Assembly (NCBI GenBank): GCA_963585895.1
Contig: CAUZXS010005825.1
Coordinates: 1-64,000, forward strand
DNA: 64,000 nucleotides
Direction of reading: 5' to 3'
Source of the DNA: Sepioteuthis lessoniana
Taxonomy: Eukaryota > Mollusca > Cephalopoda > Myopsida > Loliginidae
Made by a program: the position numbers and the translations under genes. The notes under the pieces were generated by a model. The model was not told the DNA's origin. It did not search any database and was given only the letters and a program-made list of their open reading frames with translations. How positions within the stretch are numbered: position 1 is the first letter of the stretch; every line of letters begins with the position of its first letter. Below, piece by piece: positions 56,107-64,000 of this stretch.

Positions 56107-57640
56107 ACTAAAATTCATTGATATTTATAAATTGTATACAATCAAAAATTCAACATTTAGATGCAAAGTTTTCTATTCAGGTTTTAAAATTTTCATCGGA
56201 TTTTTGTCTATAGGCTAATTATTTCATATATTATCAGAGATAACTAGGGTGAGGAGTTTAAAAAAAAAAAAAAAAAAAAAACACACTTCTGTTACACTTG
56301 TTATAACTCAGTGATAAAGTAAATCCAGGCCATTTATGTTCAATCCTTTTAAAAAGTTGATTGTTATACACAACTCAGATTTAAGAACACCATAATGATG
56401 GCTAGCATGTTTCCTACAGAATAGAGTGACATACTTGGATTATTTTATGATGAAATAATGCTTCAGTATATTTTTTAAAAAGAGGTACTAGCCGTTTATG
56501 AGCTTTAGCTGCTCGTACCAACAACTCAAAAAGTTATCACTGAATCATAACCGTGAGTGGAGAACATCAAAGAAATTGGGGGAAATTTATCTTTTTAATT
56601 TTGTTAATTAAAACATCATATAGCAAAAAAAGTTTTGATAGTTACTACTCAAAGAAGCAACATATGAGGCCCTTGATGTAAAAAGGCAGCAGCAACATGA
56701 CAAACAAACAATTGCATTGAAATTTCAAAGTAGTGAGAAGATTGATGCTATCAATTAGGATATTGTGAATGATATCCTGAGAGAAAACATCAAAGCTGAT
56801 TCTGTAGAATCCATGACACAGACGGGAAAGGGATAATAGACATTATGTCCAATACATTGACAACCTAAAGTAGGATACTGAACTGGAATCTGTCTTGGAA
56901 TTGACAGTGGTGGCAATGGTGGACAAGCAAGTATGGAATAAGGACTTTGTTGTTTTGGCTCAGGCAGAATCAATTATATTTTACATTTAAATCAGAAATA
57001 GATCAGAATTATAATTCTGCTGCTTTTTTTTTAAGGGGAGAGTATTTAATAAACCATCTGTTATAAACTTTTAATATGCAGTAGCATATATATTGTTAAA
57101 AGTAACTCACCAGACAAGTGACTTTGTAGAACTCCAAATCATAAATCATTAGAGATCTTGAAATATTTTATCACTGTAATATTTGCTCTACACCTTCACT
57201 TTATTTCAAACTTTTGTTTTGAGTGCTGTAATAATGTGTTATACTATCTATATAAGTTCTATCCACATATTGAGCACTCTTTAAACATAGTAATGAAGTG
57301 TGTGTATGTATTTGGTTGCTCGCTTGTAAATATCAATTGTTTTGCTAAGGAAAAAGATAGAATATGAACAAACAAATGTTTAAAAACCAATAAACTTCAG
57401 ATCACAAAAAGTGTTTTCTAAATTATTATTATCATTATGAATAAAGAGTGATAAGTTTCAAACAGAATCGAGTCAGTAATGAATGATCCTCAAACTGACA
57501 CAATTTGTAGGTTTATTTGCTATTACGACAACTACTATCAGCTTTAGATAAAATGACTGAATTTTACACAAAAATTGCAGGTAACTAATAAATATATGTA
57601 GGTGTTTAAGTTTTAATTACAGTTTTAAACTGATATCTTT

Positions 57641-57644
<4 letters not shown>

Positions 57645-57685
<41 letters not shown>
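57645..57685. repeat. (AT)n microsatellite
   Basis: AT run followed by a short CA run. Confidence 0.92.
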
Positions 57686-57690
<5 letters not shown>

Positions 57691-58657
57691 CACACACACT
57701 CCTAAATAAATTGCATAAAAGATAATTTTTAATTAGATTTTTAAAAAAATAGTTCATTAATAAAAAAAAAAATACTTAGATCAGAAAGTAAATTCTTAAG
57801 TCATTTTGTCAGACATCAGATAACAAATTTGTACTTATCAATCCTCTCTAGGTATACACAACAATATTTTGGTTATATATTTCTCAATTGAAAATATCTT
57901 CATACTTTGTTTGCAATAAATAAGTTGGCTACATAAATACAATTTTGAAAAGTTAAAGGTCTGATTTATGCTATTAAAATGCCTGCAATTTTATTCTCAG
58001 TAGAACTTTTGAAAATAAAAATGGCAAGTCTAACATTAATAAAATAGATATTTTTTCAAACTGAAGGAATTGTTGCTTAAAATTCATCTAAGAAATCATT
58101 GACTAAAGATTTTTTTAATGTTAAAAGAAAATAAAAAGTCTTAAGCATTTACTTCAAAAGGAATTAAACAAAAATTTAAATAGTATAAGAGAAAAATAAA
58201 TGCCAAAAATTTATAAGAACTGATTACTCAACCAAGAAGTAAAACTGATTACTTATAAAAATGGTTTCTTTATGGTTAAGTTATTTGATATCAAACTATC
58301 AAATACTAATTACTTTTGACTTGATACACAAGAAAATGGCTACCTAGGACAAATAGAGAAAAACCTTGAAAGATAGAAAACTAAAAATATGAAGTACATG
58401 TGTGTGTAAAGGTATAGCTTATGGGGAACAGGATTTAGAGCAAGGGTCAGCCAGGTGTACACATTAAATTTGCCTTGAGAGATTTTTAAAACACATCCAA
58501 AATAAGTATTCATTCACACCCCTCTAGTAAAAATCCATAAATTCCAAAGAGCATCCATCTTTTATATTCTCAGTGTCCTGCAGCATTGAAAATATTGTTT
58601 CATGTGCACACCTAACACATATGTAAACCTCGATAATCACAAATATATTAAACATGG

Positions 58658-58687
58658 TAAGTGTGTGTGTGTGTGTGTGTATGTGTT
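58658..58687. repeat. (GT)n microsatellite
   Basis: GT run followed by ATGTGTTTTATTTGTG. Confidence 0.85.
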
Positions 58688-60479
58688 TTATTTGTGTATA
58701 AATAAATATCAATACATGCAGAGCCTAATGATTACAAAAATAAATTAAAAAATGATATATTTTTCAGTAATCTCCATCTTTGATCTATATGCTCTATATA
58801 GAAGCAATAAGTGCATTAACAAACATTATATAGTGAAAATTTTAGATCAAAATTTTGCTACTCACTGTGTCCAGTTACAGACTTATTAATCCACCCATGT
58901 GTGTGAGTATGTGTGTATGTATGTATTACACACAAGTACATGTTGAAACTATTTTAGGATACTTGTAAAATTCAATTCTTCAGTAGTAGTGTAAATATCA
59001 ATATATTTAAAAAGTTTTAAAGTAAAAAAAAAAATAAATAAAAAAAAAAATTCTGTTTCTTTTTTATATAATGGCCAAATTTACTAGATCTTAATTTTTG
59101 CAACCCAAAGACACATAAACAGTTGTCAGGTAAGTATTGAATTCAATGTAACTGTTCATGATATGCAGAAGGAGAGTGGTGGTTCTACATAGTTATGCAA
59201 CTGCTGCAAGCACTATGGAAAATACTGAGATTTTCAAATTTTACAATTAAAAAATATGTGGGTATATCTCTGCAATAAGTTCTGGCCTATAAAAGACAAG
59301 TAATCTCTCATGTTGATTGACTATCCAGATTATTGACTTAAATGTCATTTTTATCTGTTCTCTTACCAAATTAAAACATCACATTAAAGTTGCTGCCCAA
59401 ATAAAAAAATAGTTTTTAAGAAGCACTCAATGCACCAGATTCCACCAAATTATATAGGAGAAAGAGAAGAGGAAGAAATGGAACCTTTACATTAACAAAC
59501 AAAAAAAAAAAAAGGATACTCACACTTTTTTAGCTCATATTTATAATGCCTTTCTCAGTCAAACATTAAAAGGAAAACATGGATAACATTAATAATTTTT
59601 TATTTCAAATCACAGAAATTCATACTGATGCGGTAGTGGAAATTAAAAATAAAAAGTAAATCAAGTCCAGAAACAGTGAGAGTATATATTGTAGGACAAG
59701 CCCTGTATTTAGAGATTTCACTTGATCCTAGGTGGTGTGGTGTGGTGTGGGGGGCTCCCTTCCTACAACATTTAGATTCAGAAGGGTAAATGCTTACAGT
59801 ATACAAAATATTGTATACACTTTTGTAAATAAAAAAAAAATAAATGTGTATATCATGGGGCATACATAGATTTATATCTATAATACATTGTCATGAAATG
59901 CCGTAAATAAATTTAGTTTAACATATTAATGTCTGCCCAGTTCAGTCAAGAAATGTGTTTGGAATGGGAAGGGTAAAAAAAAAAAATGATACATTCAGTC
60001 AATCACACAAGTCCAAATTTTGGAAGTTTGATTATCACTAATCTCATAATTAGAAATTGTTTAACAAATATTTAGGCATTTGTAAATATTAAAATCTTTG
60101 AAATAAGATTTTATTCAACACAAGAACAAATTATATTAATATCTTGTTAATAACATTATCAATGGTCAATCAAAAGTAGTTTCAGGTAATTTTGTTGTAG
60201 AAGTAGGAGGGTGTCTTTCTTTTTCACATAATGAAACAAGAAAGGAAGGGTATATGAACCTCTTTCTAATTGGTAAAAATGTACACTTTATCACACTTAG
60301 AATCAAGCACTGAGGTCAGAGTATGCCCCCACCCCACCCAAATTAAAGCTGCCGAAATTTTCAAAGACATGAAATTCTGAAGAAGAGAATTTTTATGTTG
60401 GTTTTATTTGTTCTCCACCTTACGAAGAAATATCTGGAACCTTAAGAATTGGACTTGGAAAGTGAAAAAAAAAAAAATC

Positions 60480-60481
<2 letters not shown>

Positions 60482-60552
<71 letters not shown>
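60482..60552. repeat. Compound (AT)n(AC)n microsatellite
   Basis: About 48 bp of AT followed by about 22 bp of AC. Confidence 0.93.
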
Positions 60553-60949
60553 TTGAGGTCTCGTACACAGAATGGAATTCAATGTTGAAAAGTGGTACTG
60601 TATAAAATTTTGATAATTTTTTTTGTGAGACTAGGTTAATTAATTAAACTTAAAGAAATTAAAAAAAATATATATATATCACAGTAAGATTTCATTTAAA
60701 TGAAAAGAAAAAAAAAAGTTGAAATCCTATTCAGCACCACAAGAAAATTATTTACAGCTTTCTAAGTCACCTTAGGAAAGCCAAAAGCTGATCAAGATTT
60801 AACTTAATTATTTGGAGCATTTCTTTAAAAAAGAAAATAAGAATATTTAACTTTTCCTTTCCAATAAAGAATATCCTCAACCAAGATGTAAAACCCAAAG
60901 TGAAGGGGGAGGGTCTAGTTTTCACTACTAACAACCAGCATTATATATA

Positions 60950-61022
<73 letters not shown>
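60950..61022. repeat. Compound (TG)n(TA)n(CA)n microsatellite
   Basis: TG, then TA, then CA runs. The outer TG and CA parts are complementary, so the tract can fold back on itself. Confidence 0.93.
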
Positions 61023-61339
61023 GTACATGCAAACACATCATAAAGAAAAAAAAAAAAAGTCTTTCTAATTGGTTCTGTTAATAGTCTTCTCATGTGTCCT
61101 TTTTACAATGAGTTTTTACTTCTGTTCCTTTGGAAGGTGGAGGTAGAGCAGCATATAAAAACCAAGGTGACTGTAAGGACTGAAGAACAATAGAAAGTCA
61201 GAGGAACAGAGATAGACTGATGTCCATTTGGTGGGGAGTTTGAAGTGAGGCGTGTCTCACTTTGATCGAACACTCAATCAATTAAAGGATCAAAACAAAT
61301 CAGCAGCCAATCAGGAGGGCAGCAAATTGTATGAAGAAA

Positions 61340-61370
61340 TCAAACCACAGATGAATCTCCATCTTCAGAT
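61340..61370 (-). CDS. Putative last coding exon of unknown minus-strand gene
   Basis: A strong acceptor (TTATTTGTTTTCAG on the minus strand) opens a 31-nt coding part that keeps the phase of the upstream exon (CG plus A makes Arg). It encodes RSEDGDSSVV followed by TGA at 61342-61340. An acidic tail ending S-V-V looks like a class I PDZ-binding end, which is inference. The 2.4-kb intron between the two exons holds a Tc1 relic and a SINE. Other exons could lie between them. Confidence 0.5.
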
Positions 61371-61565
61371 CTGAAAACAAATAAATAATATGGCTTTAAG
61401 AATAAATAAAGAGGTTTTTATAACACATGAACTACTACACAACCATCAAATGGCCGAAAAAGAAATACATTCTCAAAGATTAATTTCATACTAAACATTG
61501 TTTTATATTTTTAGTTGAATTGGCATCTCACTCTCAAGAAAAATTAAATATATGTATATCACACA

Positions 61566-62770
61566 CACTACTGACAAAAAGTTTGAGACCAACCAGAATT
61601 TCTTAAAAATTAACAAAATATAAAGACTACAGACAAATACTTAAAATAACATTTTTGTATTTCATTTTTAAGTAAAAAGATATAATTTTAGTAACTATAA
61701 TATATTTACTTTTATTTTTCAGTCTTTCTCCAGGCTTTTTTCTCACGTACACTCTCCTTACTACCAAAAGTTTAAATTTGGAGTCTTCTAACCACAATAC
61801 ATTTTGCTAAATTATGAATATTTTATATGAGAAAGATATTTTGTTTTCCCCATTAACCCTCAGTAGACTTTGAGATTACCCAAATTTTCAAGTTATATGT
61901 TAATACAGGTTCTAAATATCAATTCAGCACATTCTAATGTTGTATCACTCATTTTTCCCAAAACATAGCTGTCCCTAAAGGGGGAAAAAAAACTGTACAG
62001 TATTTTTATAAGTTTTTTAATAATTATCACAAAATGAAAACTCAAAACAGCTAAGCATTGAGTTAAAAGCACAAATTAAGGTTTTATTCAAAAAGGTTAC
62101 TTTCAAAGATAAATTGCCAAGAAGTCGAAAATTATTAGATATTAAGTGCAATATTCATTACAAAGGCAGTTAAAAACTGGTGGAAATGCTGACAGAAATA
62201 TTGCCAGAGTACCAAAAGTGACAACTACTGCTGAAGATAAACACTTCATTATTGAGAGTAAAAGACACAATGAAAACTGATCCAGAATTTACAGTTCAAC
62301 TGTGAAAAAAATTGACTTAGATTAGTGGGGATCAAAAATCATAACCATCAAGAAACCACAGTTACTGAAGCAGAAAAAAAAAGCATCAGAACTGGACATT
62401 GAAAGAATGGCAAAATGTATTGTGAAGAATCAAAATTTGAACTTTTTATTAGTAAGAGGGGAATGAGGAATATGTCATTCCAACAGTTAAGAGTGGTGGT
62501 GGGTCTGTTATGGTGTGGGGGTGTTTTGAGGGAGAGAGGTCTAAAGACTTGTTTCAGATCAAAAGAATCATGAAAAAACAAAAAAAAAAAAACCTAACAA
62601 TATCATTCTATTTTATAAAGACATACAACACCATCTGGTTTGTGCATAATTTGGAGAAAAAAAATTTCAACTAGATAATCATTCAAAAACTCTAAATTAT
62701 AAAAATAAACGATGCTAAAAACCTAGAGATAAATTATCAGCAACTAATAAAGATAATGTCCATTATATAA
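61566..62770 (+). pseudogene. Tc1-like transposon relic
   Basis: Begins with a Tc1-type terminal motif (ACTGACAAAAAGTTTGAGAC). Around 62390-62540 it translates, with frameshifts and stops, to Tc1 transposase text: GAAGAATCAAAATTTGAACT corresponds to the usual SDE-SKFEL, followed by PTVK-like and GGGSVMVWG-like pieces. These enzymes move DNA at TA sites. Everything is broken, and no matching right-hand terminal repeat was found. Confidence 0.65.
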
Positions 62771-63474
62771 ATACTAGCTTTTTATGTAACCCATAACACT
62801 ATGGATCTAAGAAGTTGATACTGAAAAGTTCTCAACCTAACCAAGAAGTAAATTTTTAGTGAATTTTTTTCTCTCTTTCATTCACTCTAATTATTACAGA
62901 TACAATTAACAGAACAAATTCTGATAGTAAAATGTAAGAGGTGGAAGGAAACAATCACAGTCTTATTTGAACCAGTAGGCAAGTTTTTATGTTTTCTTTT
63001 ATTCACAAGTGTTAAATGACAGAAAATGAAACATTTCAAATTCACATGACCCACAAAGTTATTCCATTAATGTTCACTTTTATATTGAAAAGAACATTGC
63101 TAACTTTTAAGGATGGGAGAGGGAGAAAAATAAATGGCCTTAAGTTCCATTGAAGAACATCAAATGATTATAACAAGTGAACATTTTATAGAATTATGAT
63201 TTCAGTTGTTTTTGGTCTTTCAATTCAATTTTATGCAAACCATTTGAAAAGCAAAGTGAAACATGAAAACCAGAGAGTTCAGCTCAGACACCTACAACCC
63301 TCACATGAGACAAATAATATTGGCTTACATGGTATGTATGAGGCCCAGAGGAACTCTGACCAATCACATTTTGAAAGATTTCTTTCAGTTAAAAAAAAAA
63401 ATTGTGGCTTATAGAACCAGAATTTTTTTTTTTTTTAGATTTCAAATAAGTTATCTTTTTCCTAACTGCTCCAC

Positions 63475-63725
63475 CATGGGCAGGATGTGACACAAGGTCA
63501 ATTTCTAAGCAGAGTAAAGCTAGCTTGAATTCAGAGTTTTTCTGATTCAAAACTGATTGCCTTATCAAGGCTAAAGTATTCAGTCTGCCCTACTATTTTC
63601 CTATAACTGGAGGAGAACAAATGAGTCATGCCTTTCCCAAGAGTATTAGCATGATGCAAAATGCAAACAGCCTCATCCAGATTCGAATTCAGATTGAAAA
63701 TTCAGTTTCCTATGAAGATAACAGT
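63475..63725 (-). repeat. SINE family C, close to a donor site
   Basis: The reverse complement has AACTGTTATCTTCATAGGAA, GAATTCGAATCTGG, TTGGGAAAGGCATGACTC, GGGCAGACTGAATAC and TTAGAAATTGACCTTGTGTC. It lies 67 bp from the donor of the exon at 63792, inside its intron. Confidence 0.7.
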
Positions 63726-63791
63726 TACACTAATTGCACCGCTTTTCAAATAATAAAGTAGTTAATAGGTAAATAACAAAAACTGCCTTAC

Positions 63792-64000
63792 CGATCCTTG
63801 CTGTTTCCCTGGGTACTGAATTCCACTTGCGGACTTCCAGATCCATTATTACCATTCACACCACTATTTATATTACTGCTGTTGATAGAAGTACCATTAT
63901 TACTGCTGCTGCTGCCATTTCCATTCGATATACCACCTCCTCCACTCATTTTTCTTGAAGAGTTGGTTAAAGCAGCCATTGTCATAACTGTTGGAGATAC
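63792..64000 (-). CDS. Exon of unknown gene, Gly/Ser/Asn-rich, runs off the window
   Basis: Open on the minus strand from the window edge (VSPTVMTMAALTNSSRKM) to a donor CG/GTAAGG at 63791. The middle is low-complexity (SGGGGISNGNG, then SSSSNNGTSINSSNINSG), partly from AGC/AAT repeats. The end is SGSPQVEFSTQGNSKDR. Such stretches are common in disordered tails of regulatory proteins. I do not recognise the family. The exon may begin before the window edge, or at TCTCCAACAG (63988-63997), which resembles an acceptor. Real coding is supported by the clean donor, the in-frame downstream exon and the codon-like repeat structure. Confidence 0.6.

Larger units (their letters stand above)
55000..61339 (-). 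other. SINE-free region, possible long 3' UTR
   Basis: Lies downstream of the putative last coding exon of the minus-strand gene. None of the SINE or family E repeats that crowd the rest of the window occur here; only microsatellites, one MITE-like copy and A/T runs. Candidate minus-strand AATAAA signals include 57199-57204 and 54424-54429 (TTTATT on the + strand). A Pro-rich minus open frame at 56755-56970 (ACPPLPPLSIPRQIPVQYP) has no clear splice sites. Confidence 0.35.

Overview
The window is animal genomic DNA, AT-rich and full of repeats, with small exons far apart. The best guess is a lophotrochozoan, probably a cephalopod mollusc such as an octopus. The reasons are several families of tRNA-headed SINEs, RTE-type LINE sequence, a CsRn1-like Ty3/gypsy element, mariner/Tc1 relics, and one small transporter gene spread over about 25 kb. 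There are no operons, CRISPR arrays or bacterial signals. I ran no searches; family names come from motifs visible in the translations.

Host genes. (1) A complete SLC31/CTR-type copper transporter on the + strand. Its four coding exons (25416-25475, 33045-33114, 44730-44835, 49908-50190) join in frame into a 172-residue protein with the MxxxM and GxxxG signatures of copper transporters. Its introns are packed with transposons. (2) The 3' end of an unidentified minus-strand gene at the right edge (63792-64000 and probably 61340-61370). It encodes a Gly/Ser/Asn-rich tail ending in SSVV. Its 3' UTR may run into the unusually SINE-poor region between about 55 and 61 kb.

Mobile DNA, left to right. 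0-5.3 kb: a repeat array split by a mariner element, a pure 162-unit GAA array, an old tandem array and a SINE. 5.6-11.7 kb: a full but decayed Ty3/gypsy-like element with 547/548-bp LTRs and a CCCH zinc finger in gag. 11.7-16.5 kb: nothing recognisable. 16.5 kb: a long hairpin. 17-25 kb: SINEs, a mariner relic split by an LTR-like insertion, and a LINE fragment split by a SINE. 25-50 kb: the copper-transporter gene, with a GC-rich island and a foldback in intron 1, clustered inverted repeats plus a young antisense CsRn1-like element (39571-44540) in intron 2, and a 5'-truncated RTE LINE in intron 3. 50-54 kb: gene tail and SINEs. 54-64 kb: few SINEs, microsatellites, a Tc1 relic, and the unknown gene's end.

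The most distinctive system is a high-copy element called family E here. It has a constant head of about 230 bp, a variable number of 50-65 bp internal repeats, and a 3' tail shared with a tRNA-headed SINE (family D). This suggests both are moved by one LINE. Repeat labels A-G are local to this annotation.
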